This document shows positions 42,101 through 51,666 of a stretch of DNA of 57,315 bases, piece by piece. The stretch is from the NCBI GenBank assembly GCA_934675795.1, contig CAKURW010000004.1:1-57315 (forward strand), in the 5' to 3' direction. Both the position numbers and the translations under genes were made by a program. This DNA is from an uncultured Collinsella sp. Its GTDB lineage: Bacteria > Actinomycetota > Coriobacteriia > Coriobacteriales > Coriobacteriaceae. The notes beneath the pieces were generated by a model. That model was not told where the DNA came from. It did not search any database and saw only the letters and a list, made by a program, of their open reading frames with translations. How positions within the stretch are numbered: the first letter of the stretch is position 1; each line of letters begins with the position of its first letter.

Positions 42101-42138
42101 GCGAAGGCCGCCTGGAATACCATCCAGGCGGCCTTCGC
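42101..42138. terminator. convergent hairpin between the DUF134 fusion gene and ffh
   Basis: Perfect 16-bp arms (42101-42116 with 42123-42138, GCGAAGGCCGCCTGGA) enclose a six-base loop between two convergent genes. There is no T-run on either side, so it is a stem of the bidirectional type or acts with Rho. Confidence 0.7.
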
Positions 42139-42159
42139 CATACACGACTCAACTAGTCG

Positions 42160-43635
42160 TTACTTCTTGTTGCGCATCTCCGCTTCCATCTGGCGCAGCA
42201 GGTCCATATCGGACTTGGGGCCGCCCGTTCCCAGGCCGCCCATGCCGCCCAGCCCCATGGCATCCAGACCGAGAATATTGGGCATGCGCATCTTTTTGCC
42301 CTTCTTACCCTTCTTGCCCTTCTTGCCGCCGGCCTGTGCCTGATTGGCCATCGTGCGCATGCGGCCCATCATCTTGTTCATCTCGCCCCACTGCTTCATA
42401 AGGCTATTGACCTCGGTGGGGGTCACGCCGGCGCCCTTGGCGATGCGGGCACGGCGCTGGCCGTTGATGATGGAGGGGCGAAGGCGCTCCTCCTTGGTCA
42501 TCGACATGATGATGGCCTCGTTCTTATCGAAGATACCTTCGTCCAGGTTGCCACCCATCTGGTTAAGCGCACGCTGGCCACCGGGGAGCATGCCCAGAAT
42601 GCCCTTCATGCCGCCCATCTTCTTGACGGCCTTCATCTGGTCGAGCATGTCGTTCATGGTAAAGCCCTCGCGCAGCATGCGCTCGGCAGCCTCGAGCTGC
42701 TCGGCGTCGGCTGCCTCCTGGGCCTTCTCGATGATGCCGACAACATCGCCCATGCCCAAGATGCGCTTGGCCATACGATCGGGATAGAACGGCTCCAGCG
42801 AATCGGGCTTCTCGCCCATGCTCACGAACTTGATGGGCTTACCGGTCACCTGGCGCACAGAAAGCGCGCCGCCGCCACGGGCGTCGCCGTCGAGCTTGGA
42901 GATGATCACACCGTCAAAGTCGGTGCGCTCGGCAAAGGTCGAGACGACGTTGACGATATCCTGGCCGGTCATGGCATCGACGACCATCAGCACCTGATCG
43001 GGCTTGACGGCCTTCTTGATGTCCACGGCCTCCTGCATCATCTGCTCGTCGATCTGAAGGCGACCGGCGGTATCGACGATGACCACGTCACGCAGGTGGC
43101 CGACGGCCTCCTGGATGGCGCCCTTGGCGATGTCGACCGGATGCTCGCCGTCACCGCGGAAGACCGGCACGCCGATCTCTCCACCGAGCGTGGCCAGCTG
43201 GTCGGCAGCGGCGGGACGGTAGACGTCGCACGCGGCGAGCAACGGCGAGCGGCCCTGCTTCTTGAGCAGGTAGGCCAGCTTTACGGCAGCCGTGGTCTTA
43301 CCGGAGCCCTGCAGACCCACAAGCATGATGACATTGGGAATGCGGTTGCTAAAGACGAGCTTGCTCTCGGTTGAGCCAAGCATCTCGGTGAGCTCGTCGA
43401 GCACGATCTTGACGACGTTTTGCGCCGGCGACAGCGACTCCATGACCTCGGCGGTCATGCAGCGCTCCTTGGTCTTGGCGACGAACTCCTTGACGACCTT
43501 AAAGTTAACGTCGGCCTCGAGCAGCGCCATGCGAATATCGCGCATGGCCGAAGTAATATCGGCCTCGGTCAGCTTGCCCTTGCCGCGCAGGCGGTCAAAT
43601 GTGTCGTTGAGGCGATCGCTCAGGGAATCAAACAC
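42160..43635 (-). CDS. ffh: signal recognition particle protein Ffh
   Basis: SRP54 GTPase of 491 residues, targeting membrane proteins. NG domain motifs are GLQGSGKTT (G1), DVYRPAAADQL, DTAGRLQ (G3), and SKLDGDARGGGAL (G4). The Met-rich M domain follows. A lysine/glycine tract (KKGKKGKKGKKGKK) sits near residue 445, after the RNA-binding helices, then a Gly/Met tail. The start is ATG at 43635. It lies ten bases after ftsY. Confidence 0.96.
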   Translation of the reverse strand: MFDSLSDRLNDTFDRLRGKGKLTEADITSAMRDIRMALLEADVNFKVVKEFVAKTKERCMTAEVMESLSPAQNVVKIVLDELTEMLGSTESKLVFSNRIPNVIMLVGLQGSGKTTAAVKLAYLLKKQGRSPLLAACDVYRPAAADQLATLGGEIGVPVFRGDGEHPVDIAKGAIQEAVGHLRDVVIVDTAGRLQIDEQMMQEAVDIKKAVKPDQVLMVVDAMTGQDIVNVVSTFAERTDFDGVIISKLDGDARGGGALSVRQVTGKPIKFVSMGEKPDSLEPFYPDRMAKRILGMGDVVGIIEKAQEAADAEQLEAAERMLREGFTMNDMLDQMKAVKKMGGMKGILGMLPGGQRALNQMGGNLDEGIFDKNEAIIMSMTKEERLRPSIINGQRRARIAKGAGVTPTEVNSLMKQWGEMNKMMGRMRTMANQAQAGGKKGKKGKKGKKMRMPNILGLDAMGLGGMGGLGTGGPKSDMDLLRQMEAEMRNKK

Positions 43636-43645
43636 TAGTCACTCC

Positions 43646-44563
43646 TTAATTGGACTCGCCCACCAGGGCGCGGCAGAAATCTTTGGCATTGAACTCCTGC
43701 AGGTCATCGACCTGCTCGCCCACGCCGACGCGCAGGATCGGGAGCTTGAGCTTCTCGGCCACGGCCATGGCGATGCCGCCCTTTGCCGTGCCGTCGAGCT
43801 TCGTCATGATAATACCGTCCAGGCCCAGCGCCTCGTTAAACTCGAGCGCCTGGTTCAGACCGTTCTGGCCGGTGGCGGCATCGATCACGAGCACGACTGA
43901 GACGGGCATGGGGCCGGCGGCCATATTGGCGGCGCGCTTACGCGTCACGTTAACCACCTTGGCAAGCTCGCGCATGAGCTCAGGGCTCGTGTGCAGACGG
44001 CCGGCGGTATCGATAAGCACCAGGTCGCTGCCGCGCTTGTCGGCCTCGTCGAGCACGTCGTAGCAAACACTTGCCGGGTCGGAGCCGCGGTCGCGCTTGA
44101 TGACGGGGACGCCAGCGCGCTGGCCCCACACATCGAGCTGCTCGATAGCGGCAGCACGGAAGGTATCGGCCGAACCGATCACGACGTTCTTGCCGCGGGC
44201 GGCCATGGCGCTCGCGATCTTACCGACCGTCGTGGTCTTGCCGGCACCGTTAATGCCCACAAACAGCACGCAGCTCGGCGTATCGGAAAACGGATCGCGC
44301 TCGATGGGCACAAAGTGCTGCTCGAGCTGCTCGGCCAGGGCACGGCGAAGCTGCGGAGCGGTCTTGAGGTTCTTCTTGGCCGCGGCATCGCGTAGGTCAT
44401 CGGAGACCTGAATGGCGACCTCGGCACCCATGTCACCCATAACGAGGGTGTCCTCCAAGTCCTCCCAAAAATCCTCGTCGACCTCGCCGCCAAAGTAAAA
44501 GACCTCGTTGAGGGCCTCGCGGCTGCGCTCAAGTCCGCGCGAGAGAGCGTCAAAGAATCCCAT
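43646..44563 (-). CDS. ftsY: SRP receptor FtsY
   Basis: SRP receptor GTPase, 305 residues; the acidic A domain is reduced to nothing, so the NG domain begins near residue 1 (MGFFDALSRGLERSRE). G motifs are GINGAGKTT, DTFRAAAIEQL, DTAGRLH, and TKLDGTAKGG. The start overlaps the smc stop as TAATG. With ffh downstream, both halves of the targeting pathway are in one operon. Confidence 0.95.
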   Translation of the reverse strand: MGFFDALSRGLERSREALNEVFYFGGEVDEDFWEDLEDTLVMGDMGAEVAIQVSDDLRDAAAKKNLKTAPQLRRALAEQLEQHFVPIERDPFSDTPSCVLFVGINGAGKTTTVGKIASAMAARGKNVVIGSADTFRAAAIEQLDVWGQRAGVPVIKRDRGSDPASVCYDVLDEADKRGSDLVLIDTAGRLHTSPELMRELAKVVNVTRKRAANMAAGPMPVSVVLVIDAATGQNGLNQALEFNEALGLDGIIMTKLDGTAKGGIAMAVAEKLKLPILRVGVGEQVDDLQEFNAKDFCRALVGESN

Positions 44564-47500
44564 TATGCATTCACGACCTTTCCGGTTTCGCGATCGAGTT
44601 TTTGCGAGACGACGCGACTGACGCCGTCGGCTTGCATCGAGACGCCGTAGAGGACGTCAGCGTCCTCCATAGTACGGCGCTGATGCGAGATAACCAAGAG
44701 CTGCGTATCGGAACGCAACACGTCGAGTGCGCCGATGAGCTTGGACAGGTTGGCGTCATCGAGTGCCGCCTCGACCTCGTCCAGCACATAGAACGGCACC
44801 GTGCGCGTGCGGTACACAGCAAAGAGCAGGGCGAGCGCCGTCAGGCTCTTCTCGCCGCCCGACATGAGCATCATCTTGGTGATGCGCTTGCCGCGCGGCT
44901 GCGCCACGACCTCGATACCCGTCTCGGCAGGATGCTCGGGATCGGTCATCTCCAGATGAGCCTGACCGCCCGGGAAGAGCATGGCGAAGATCTCGCGGAA
45001 GTTCGCATCGACCTTCTCAAACGTCACCAGGAACGCCTTGCGCATCTTGCGGTCGATAGCCACGGTGATCTTGGTGAGCGCCTTGCGCGCGCTCTCCAGA
45101 TCGGCCAGCTGCTCCTCGATGTAATCGGCGCGGCGCTTGAGCTGCTCGTACTCCTCCATGGCAACTTGGTTAACGGGACCAAGGTTGTTGATCTGGCGCA
45201 CAAGCTGGTTGAGCTCGCGCTCGGCGGCGTCGCGGTCGGTGGGCGCGGGAAGCATGAGCGCTTCCTCGAGTACCGTGGTGCCATCGGCGGTGATGGCCTT
45301 GATGGCCGCCTCCACCTGCACCTCGAGCTTGCCGCGTGCGACCTTGAACTCGTTTTGCGTGGCAGAGGCGGTATCGACTCGCTCCTTAGCGCGGGCAACC
45401 TCTGCCTTGGCATCCTCGATGGTCTTCTTGAGCGAAGCGGAGTCCGCCTCCTCCAGAGAGGCCTGGTCACGCAGGCGCGCTGCCCAATCCGACGCGCGTT
45501 CCAACAGGGCAGAATAGCGTTCGTGCATGGGGTCGACGCGCAGGCGCAGCAGCTCGAGCGAGCGCGAAGCCTGGCGTGTTCCGCGGATACGACGGTCGAT
45601 GCCCTCAAGACGATGCTCAAGGTCGGGCACGCGGCCCTTCAGCGAACGCAGGCGCTCGCTCGTCTGGGCCAGGCGCACCTTGGCATCGGCGAGCTTACCG
45701 GCGGCCTCGGAATCGTCACGGCGAACGCGATCGAGCTCATCGTTGGCCTCGGCAATCTGGAGACCCAGGTCGCTTGCCTGTGCACGCGCCTCGTCACGCG
45801 AACGGGTGAGCTCGTCAACGCGCGGGCGCGCGGCACGAACGGCCTCGGCAGCCTGCTCGCGGCGCTTGGAGATGCGCACGCGCTCGACCTCGGCATTGTT
45901 GGCGCTTTGCTCCAAGCGGCCGATCTCGGAGAGCAGCGAGCGGCGCTCGCCCTCAAGACGGGCGATCTCACCGGCGGCATCGCCCTCGGCGGCACGGGCC
46001 TCCTCGACGGCAACGTTGGCCTCGACGACCTGATCCGACACATGCTCAAACACGGCAGCCAGATCGGGCTCAAGCCCCTCCAGCTCGCGAATGCGACGCT
46101 TACGCTCCAGAGCACCCGACGCCTCGCCGGCATCGAGGCCCACACGCACCAGGCCGCCGCAGGCGACGCGGGCGCCATCGGGGGTCACGTAAGTCACGCC
46201 GTCAACGACCGGCGCCGAAAGCGCAGCAGAAAGATCGTCCACTACGTAATAGCCGCCGAGCAGCGCCTCGACGACGGGTCCGTAGCCTGCGCGCACGGAC
46301 AGACGATCAACCAGGCGGGTACCGGCAGCGCCCTCAGCGGCGGTAGAGCCGCTCACGCCGCGCGCCACCAGCAGTGCCTCGCCCGAGGCCTTCTTTTGGT
46401 CCAGAGCCGCACGACCGGCACGCTCAAGCGTGGCGGCGTCATCAAACAGCAGCGCATCGATATCGCCGGCGAGCAATTGCTCAACCAGGCCCTCAAGCTC
46501 GCGCGGGGCTTCGAGCACGTCACCCAGGCGGCCCGAAACATCATCGCCCAGCGCACCCACCAGACGGCTCACGAGCGGCGAGCTGTCGGCCATGCGGGCA
46601 TCGAGTTTCTTTTGGCTGGCAAGCTCCGAGCGCACCTCGGACAGCTTGTTGCGCGCCTCACTCTCACGATTACGCAAGTCCTTCAGGGCTGCACGGGCGA
46701 CCTCGGTGGCCTCACGCGCATCGGCCTGGGCCTGGCGCGCTTCCTCAAGAGCACCCTCAAGCTCCTCTGCGCGGTTGCGACGGCTCTCGAGCGAGGCCGT
46801 GACCTCCTCGAGCTGCTCGTCAATCTGCTCCAGGCGCGAGGCATACATGTTGTCCTCGACCTCGGCATTGCTCAGCGAGTCCTTCACCTTGGCGAGCTCG
46901 AGCGCGGCGTTGTCGGCCACGCGCTGCACATCGCGTTGCTCACGCGAAAGCTGCGAAATCTGATTGTCGAGCGCCACGCGCCGCTCGTGGAGCTCTGCGG
47001 CGGCAGGACCAGCGGCGTCAACGTCCTCCTGGGCCTGCATGTGCGCGCCGGTCACTTCCTCAAGCTGCGCACGCGCGTCCTCGAGCTCCTCGACCACGCG
47101 ACGACGCTGATGCTCGGAGCTCGAAATCTGCCCGCGCATGTCAGACAGGCGCGACACCATGTTGTGGCCCTTTTCCTCGAGCAGGCGCATGTCGGAGTTA
47201 ATGCGGCCGACCACATCTTGCATATGGCGGCGCTGCTCGCCCAGATCGCCCACAAACAGGCCCTTTTCCTCGAGCATGACCTGGAGCTTCTCGAGCTCGC
47301 GCTCCTTTTCGCCCATGCGGTACTGCGCAAGCTCCAGCTCGGCGGCACCTTCCTTGGAGCGGCTCTCCAGGTCGTTCCACTGCGACTGCAGCGAACGCAG
47401 CTCGTCGACAGCCAGCATCTGCGTAAGCTCGTTCGCGCGCGAGGACAACTCTTTGTACTTGCGCGCACGATCGACCTGACGCTCCAGCGGTCGCAGCTGA

Positions 47501-48099
47501 CGGGCGATTTCCTTATTGATGTCGCGGGCACGCGTCAGGTGCTCGTCCATCGACTTAATCTTTTTGAGCGCACGCTCCTTGCGGCGCTTGTGCTTGGAGA
47601 TGCCGGCGGCCTCCTCGATGAGGGCGCGGCGCTCCTCGGGGCGGCTCTGCAAAATGGCGTCGAGCTTGCCCTGGCTGATGATGGAATGCGTATCCTTGCC
47701 CAGGCCCGAATCGTGCAAGATGTCCTGAATGTCCATCAGGCGGCACGGGCTCGAGTTGATGAGGTACTCGCTTTCGCCCGAGCGATACATACGACGGGTG
47801 ATGGCGACCTCGTCAAAGTCGACGGGCAGCATATGGTCCGAGTTATCGAGCACCAGCGTGACCTCGGCGACACCCACCGGCTTGCGCGCTGACGAGCCCG
47901 AGAAGATGACATCCTCCATGGCCTGGCCGCGCAGCTGCTTGGCGCTCTGCTCGCCCAGGACCCACAGAATCGAGTCAGAGATGTTCGATTTTCCCGAGCC
48001 GTTGGGACCGACGATGACGGTCAGGCCCGGCTCAAACGTCATATGGGCGCGGTCGGCAAACGACTTGAACCCTTTGAGCGTGAGGGACTTGAGATACAC
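44563..48099 (-). CDS. smc: chromosome segregation protein SMC
   Basis: A 1178-residue condensin ATPase that organises the chromosome. Walker A is GPNGSGKSN near residue 32. Long coiled coils flank a hinge around residues 500-650 (SSPLVSRLVGALGDDVSG is its start). The C-terminal head has LMSGGEKSLTALALLFAV (signature) and VLDEVEAALD (Walker B). No scpA/scpB is in the window. It lies ten bases after rnc. Confidence 0.96.
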   Translation of the reverse strand: MYLKSLTLKGFKSFADRAHMTFEPGLTVIVGPNGSGKSNISDSILWVLGEQSAKQLRGQAMEDVIFSGSSARKPVGVAEVTLVLDNSDHMLPVDFDEVAITRRMYRSGESEYLINSSPCRLMDIQDILHDSGLGKDTHSIISQGKLDAILQSRPEERRALIEEAAGISKHKRRKERALKKIKSMDEHLTRARDINKEIARQLRPLERQVDRARKYKELSSRANELTQMLAVDELRSLQSQWNDLESRSKEGAAELELAQYRMGEKERELEKLQVMLEEKGLFVGDLGEQRRHMQDVVGRINSDMRLLEEKGHNMVSRLSDMRGQISSSEHQRRRVVEELEDARAQLEEVTGAHMQAQEDVDAAGPAAAELHERRVALDNQISQLSREQRDVQRVADNAALELAKVKDSLSNAEVEDNMYASRLEQIDEQLEEVTASLESRRNRAEELEGALEEARQAQADAREATEVARAALKDLRNRESEARNKLSEVRSELASQKKLDARMADSSPLVSRLVGALGDDVSGRLGDVLEAPRELEGLVEQLLAGDIDALLFDDAATLERAGRAALDQKKASGEALLVARGVSGSTAAEGAAGTRLVDRLSVRAGYGPVVEALLGGYYVVDDLSAALSAPVVDGVTYVTPDGARVACGGLVRVGLDAGEASGALERKRRIRELEGLEPDLAAVFEHVSDQVVEANVAVEEARAAEGDAAGEIARLEGERRSLLSEIGRLEQSANNAEVERVRISKRREQAAEAVRAARPRVDELTRSRDEARAQASDLGLQIAEANDELDRVRRDDSEAAGKLADAKVRLAQTSERLRSLKGRVPDLEHRLEGIDRRIRGTRQASRSLELLRLRVDPMHERYSALLERASDWAARLRDQASLEEADSASLKKTIEDAKAEVARAKERVDTASATQNEFKVARGKLEVQVEAAIKAITADGTTVLEEALMLPAPTDRDAAERELNQLVRQINNLGPVNQVAMEEYEQLKRRADYIEEQLADLESARKALTKITVAIDRKMRKAFLVTFEKVDANFREIFAMLFPGGQAHLEMTDPEHPAETGIEVVAQPRGKRITKMMLMSGGEKSLTALALLFAVYRTRTVPFYVLDEVEAALDDANLSKLIGALDVLRSDTQLLVISHQRRTMEDADVLYGVSMQADGVSRVVSQKLDRETGKVVNA

Positions 48100-48109
48100 G
48101 GTTCCTCGC

Positions 48110-48835
48110 TTAAACAGGCTTCTTGTTGAGAATCACGCCGTTGGTGGTGTAGCCCATGCGGTCAAGTGCCTCGAGTGCAGCGGCTCCCTCGGCTTCCTTC
48201 TTTGAGGAGCCGGAGCCGCGACCCTGGCGAATACCATCGATCAACACCACGGCGGTAAAGGTGGGCGCATGCGCCGGGCCCTCGGAGCCAACGAGCTTAT
48301 ACGCCGGGGGTTCGTGACCGTCGGCTTGCACGCACTCCTGCAAGAACGATTTGGGGTTCGCGGGGTGCTCGGCACGCTCGGAAGCCAAATGCGGCTTAAG
48401 CGTACGGTGGATAAACTCCGCTGCGGCATCCCAGCCGGCGTCCAGGTACAGCGCGCCCACGAGCGACTCGTAGACGTTCTCGAGCGCCGAATGCAGGCCG
48501 CGCGCACCGGTACCGGTCTCGGAGGCACCAAAGATGATGATGTCGTCGATGCCCAACTCGTGAGAAACCTCGGACAGCGTGGCGCCCGAGACAAGCGACA
48601 CCTTCAGGCGCGTGAGCTTGCCCTCGTCAAACTCCGGATAGGACTCAAAGAGCGAACGGGCGACGACGGCGCCCAAAATGGAATCGCCCAAGAACTCAAG
48701 GCGCTCATAGCTGGCAGAAACCGGCTGGCCCTCGACTGCCGAGGGATGCGTAAGCGCCGCGCGCAGCAGTACCTTATTATTGAACTCGTGGCCCAGGATT
48801 TCCTGGGCACGCGTAAGTCGTTCAGACAAAGCCAA
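48110..48835 (-). CDS. rnc: ribonuclease III
   Basis: Double-stranded RNA endonuclease of 241 residues, for rRNA and mRNA processing. The catalytic signature is ERLEFLGDSILG, and the second acid is in LESLVGALYLDAG-like NVYESLVGALYLDAGW. A dsRNA-binding domain occupies about residues 160-230 (GRGSGSSKKEAEGAAALEAL). The start is TTG at 48835, just after the acpP stop. The order acpP-rnc-smc is the widely conserved one. Confidence 0.95.
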   Translation of the reverse strand: MALSERLTRAQEILGHEFNNKVLLRAALTHPSAVEGQPVSASYERLEFLGDSILGAVVARSLFESYPEFDEGKLTRLKVSLVSGATLSEVSHELGIDDIIIFGASETGTGARGLHSALENVYESLVGALYLDAGWDAAAEFIHRTLKPHLASERAEHPANPKSFLQECVQADGHEPPAYKLVGSEGPAHAPTFTAVVLIDGIRQGRGSGSSKKEAEGAAALEALDRMGYTTNGVILNKKPV

Positions 48836-48838
48836 GAC

Positions 48839-49081
48839 CTAGGCCTCCCTGGCGTGTTCGATCGCGTCGACGGCGTCGGCGACAGAGTTGAGCGAGAGCA
48901 GAGTCTCGTCATCGATCTCGAGGTTGAACTCGTCCTCGATAGCCGTAACCAGCTGCAGGCGCTCGAGCGAGTTGGCATCGAGGTCGTCAAAGGTGGTCTC
49001 CTCGCTAATTTCGGCAACATCGACGCCCAGAACGTCAGCAGCGACCTCGGCGATCTTGTCGAAGATTTCGGAGCGGTCCAT
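48839..49081 (-). CDS. acpP: acyl carrier protein
   Basis: An 80-residue carrier for fatty acid synthesis. The phosphopantetheine serine is Ser38 in DDLDANSLERLQLV. The usual DSL reads NSL here: the Asp before the serine is Asn37. That Asp is nearly invariant in fatty-acid ACPs. Start at 49081 with GAGGAA. Flanked by plsX and rnc, as in many bacteria. Confidence 0.92.
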   Translation of the reverse strand: MDRSEIFDKIAEVAADVLGVDVAEISEETTFDDLDANSLERLQLVTAIEDEFNLEIDDETLLSLNSVADAVDAIEHAREA

Positions 49082-49195
49082 AGCGCTTCCTCTCATAGTG
49101 CATGAATACCAAAAGAATGGTACCGCCCGGGCGGTACCAAGACACGGTTCTGATTCTACCCCACGAAGCACGCCCCGAGGCGCATAACGCCGGTG

Positions 49196-50215
49196 TTATA
49201 AAACGATACCGTCCATGGAGTTGGCGACGTTCTCGACCAGCCCGGCGCGCACGGCTTCGGCCGCCGCGAGCGTACCGTTTTTAACAGCCTCGACCGAGGT
49301 GGCGCCATGGCCGATCAGGACCACGCCGCGCAGGCCCAAAAGAATCGCGCCGCCCTTGGCGTCGCCCGATAGCTTGGCCTTTATCTCGCGCATCTGCTTT
49401 TTAATGAGCAGCGCGGCGATCTTGGTGCCAAGCGAAGACATAAAGGCACCCTTGAGTTCCTGCAGCAAAAACTTGGCAGCGCCCTCGGTGGCCTTGAGCG
49501 CAATATTGCCCGACATGCCATCGGCAACGACGACATCGAAGTTACCGGAGGTGATGTCCGTTCCCTCACAGTTACCAACAAAGCCGGGAACGGCGGCTTT
49601 CATGGCCGGGAAGCAGGCCTTGGTAAAGTTGGAGCCCTTCTCGTCCTCGGTGCCGTTACCAAGCAGGCCCACGCGGGGATGCTCGATGCCCAGGACGACG
49701 CGGGCATAGGCGCTACCCATCTGGGCAAAACGCACCATGTCATCGACCTCGACATCGGGGTTGGCGCCCATATCGCACAGCACCGTCAGACCGCCGGCAC
49801 GATTGGGCAGCGCATTGGTCAGACAGGGACGCACCGGCTGCTTCTTACCTTCGGCCATATATCTAAACGGCGTCACGTAGGCAGTAGCCGCGGCGGTCAT
49901 GGCGCCGGTGGAGCCGGCGGAGAAGAACGCGTCCGCATTTCCCTTCTTGATGGCGCGGCAGGCAAGCACAATCGAAGACTTGCGTTTGGTCATCACGGCG
50001 CGAATGGGATCGTCATCCATGGCGATAACGTCGGGTGCCTCAAGGGCCTCAACACGTGCGTGGGAAGCAGCAAAGGGATTGACGATTTCGGCGGGGCCAG
50101 CTGCCAAGACCTCGATATCGGGATCGGCAGCAAGTGCAGCCTCGATACCATCGAGAACAACCTGAGGTTTCTCGTCTCCACCCACAACGTCTACACAAAC
50201 GCGAACGTTACTCAT
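49196..50215 (-). CDS. plsX: phosphate acyltransferase PlsX
   Basis: A 339-residue enzyme making acyl-phosphate from acyl-ACP for phospholipid synthesis, peripheral membrane. Conserved parts are VCVDVVGGDEKP at the start, FFSAGSTGAMTAAA, ADGMSGNIALKATEG, and IGHGATSVEAVKNG near the end. The start at 50215 has AAGGAG seven bases upstream; the ATG at 50221 is too close to it. No plsY is nearby. It is next to acpP, its substrate carrier. Confidence 0.95.
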   Translation of the reverse strand: MSNVRVCVDVVGGDEKPQVVLDGIEAALAADPDIEVLAAGPAEIVNPFAASHARVEALEAPDVIAMDDDPIRAVMTKRKSSIVLACRAIKKGNADAFFSAGSTGAMTAAATAYVTPFRYMAEGKKQPVRPCLTNALPNRAGGLTVLCDMGANPDVEVDDMVRFAQMGSAYARVVLGIEHPRVGLLGNGTEDEKGSNFTKACFPAMKAAVPGFVGNCEGTDITSGNFDVVVADGMSGNIALKATEGAAKFLLQELKGAFMSSLGTKIAALLIKKQMREIKAKLSGDAKGGAILLGLRGVVLIGHGATSVEAVKNGTLAAAEAVRAGLVENVANSMDGIVL

Positions 50216-50232
50216 ATACATGCTCCTTATAC

Positions 50233-50262
50233 AAAAATGGCCGACTCATTGAGCCGGCCATT
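50233..50262 (-). terminator. terminator or attenuator between rpmF and plsX
   Basis: On the minus strand AATGGCCG, a loop and CGGCCATT (50255-50262 with 50236-50243) are followed by a run of T. It ends about 14 bases before the plsX start. It would stop or reduce transcription into plsX after the yceD-rpmF genes. Confidence 0.72.
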
Positions 50263-50302
50263 GTGGTTCCGTTTGGAACGGCATCGCATCCAGAGTATAC
50301 CG

Positions 50303-50482
50303 TTACTCGGTAACGATAACCTCGCGGTCCTTGTAGAAACCGCAGCTGGGGCACACGTGGTGCGGAAGCTTGACAGCGCCGCAACGGGGGCACGTGGACT
50401 GAGCCGCAGCCGAGATCTTCATGTTGGCGGAACGACGGGTGTGAGTGCGGATACGACCCTGCTTTTGTTTAGGTACGGGCAT
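50303..50482 (-). CDS. rpmF: 50S ribosomal protein L32
   Basis: A 59-residue ribosomal protein: MPVPKQKQGRIRTHTRRSAN then zinc-type cysteine pairs CPRC and CPSC, ending REVIVTE. The two CxxC pairs mark the zinc-binding paralogue type. It sits between yceD and plsX, the standard order yceD-rpmF-plsX. AAGGTCACT lies before the ATG at 50482. Confidence 0.95.
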   Translation of the reverse strand: MPVPKQKQGRIRTHTRRSANMKISAAAQSTCPRCGAVKLPHHVCPSCGFYKDREVIVTE

Positions 50483-50546
50483 AGTGACCTTCCTTATGAA
50501 CTATCCAGTGTGGCGATTACGCGCAACTAGCGATACTACCACAGTT

Positions 50547-51101
50547 TTACTCATCGAGCTTGAGATTCTTCAATGCTGCAAATGGATTTTCCGTAGCCTC
50601 GGCCCATTCGGCCTCGGCTTGGGCAGCACAATCGCATTGCTCGACGTTGAGATTGCAGCCGCATGTGGGGCACAGACCACGGCAATCGGGCTTGCAGAGC
50701 ACCACAAACGGCGTGTCCATAACGACCGCGTCATTGATAGGCTCACCCAGATCAACGATACGGTCCTCACCCAGGAGCTCGTAGCCGTCCTCGTAGGCCT
50801 CGGGATCCTCGGGCTCCTCAAAGAGGTAGAACTCCTCGATCTCGCCGGCGATATCAAACGAGGCGGGCTCCAGGCAACGGTCGCACTCGCCGGTGGCGTG
50901 CGCGCGAACCATGCCCGTGAGCAAGACACCGGTACCGGCATTGGTAAAGACAACGTCGTAGTCGATGCCGTCCTGTAGCTGGTACTCCTTCTCGCCCACC
51001 GTGTAGGTGGCGACATCGACCTTACCGGTCAGCGGATACGAATCTCCAGGAAACTCGAGCTGCTCGGAAAGATCGACGGTAACGCTCGGGAACTCAGCCA
51101 T
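50547..51101 (-). CDS. YceD/DUF177 family protein
   Basis: A 184-residue DUF177 protein, associated with 23S rRNA/ribosome accumulation in E. coli and plants. Conserved features are GECDRCLEP in the middle, then CPTCGCNLN and CDC. A long acidic stretch (EEFYLFEEPEDPEAYEDG) is present. The start overlaps the upstream stop as TAATG. It precedes rpmF, as in most bacteria, where the two are co-expressed. Confidence 0.88.
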   Translation of the reverse strand: MAEFPSVTVDLSEQLEFPGDSYPLTGKVDVATYTVGEKEYQLQDGIDYDVVFTNAGTGVLLTGMVRAHATGECDRCLEPASFDIAGEIEEFYLFEEPEDPEAYEDGYELLGEDRIVDLGEPINDAVVMDTPFVVLCKPDCRGLCPTCGCNLNVEQCDCAAQAEAEWAEATENPFAALKNLKLDE

Positions 51102-51598
51102 TACCACTGACCATTCTGCTGGGCGGCACCCTCGTTGAGCTGCTGACGGCAACGGGTAACGGTGCCGGTCAGGCTCTTGAGGTTCTCCTCCAGGTGCGTA
51201 AAGACCTGCTCTGCGTAGTCCTCGGCAGCATAACGCGTCTCGCGCTCGTACTGCTGGGCACGATCGCGGATGTCGTCGGCCTGCTGCTGCGCAAGGCGGA
51301 CGATCTCCTGCTCACCGGCAATGGTGAGGGCCTGCTGCTGAGCGTCGGCGATGATGGAATCGGCCTGAGCGGCGGCGGAAGCCATAAGCTCCTCGCGCTC
51401 CTTAAGGATACGGCGGGACTTCTGCCACTCCTCGGGATAGCTCATGCGGATCTCGTCGAGGATGTTGAAGAACACGTCGGCGTCGATGACCTTGAACTGA
51501 GCGTTCTTGCCGAAAGGCGGCTTGGCTTCCTCGATCAGCCCTTCGAGCTCATCGACCAAGCTGACGATCCTATCGCCAGGAAAATTCTCGCCCGGCAT
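51101..51598 (-). CDS. coiled-coil protein of unknown role (DivIVA/ATPase-subunit-like)
   Basis: A 165-residue mostly helical protein. The N-terminal third has RIVSLVDELEGLIEEAKPP and a FFNILDEIRMSYP block like those annotated as ATPase subunit B-like proteins in Gram-positive bacteria. A long Gln/Ala-rich coiled coil follows (AAAQADSIIADAQQQAL). No membrane helix is seen. It lies between coaD and yceD. The start at 51598 has AAAGGAG; a frame to 51622 is rejected. Confidence 0.75.
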   Translation of the reverse strand: MPGENFPGDRIVSLVDELEGLIEEAKPPFGKNAQFKVIDADVFFNILDEIRMSYPEEWQKSRRILKEREELMASAAAQADSIIADAQQQALTIAGEQEIVRLAQQQADDIRDRAQQYERETRYAAEDYAEQVFTHLEENLKSLTGTVTRCRQQLNEGAAQQNGQW

Positions 51599-51666
51599 CC
51601 GGTCTCCTTTCATAGGTAACATATCATCGTGCTAGTTTACCACATGCCACCAGGCAATAAGAAACG

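Noticed and set aside
44602..47892. Very long open frame on the plus strand, about 1096 codons, opposite smc
   Set aside because: It is the antisense shadow of smc produced by strong GC bias at third positions; it lacks a family match and its composition is Leu/Arg/His-rich.
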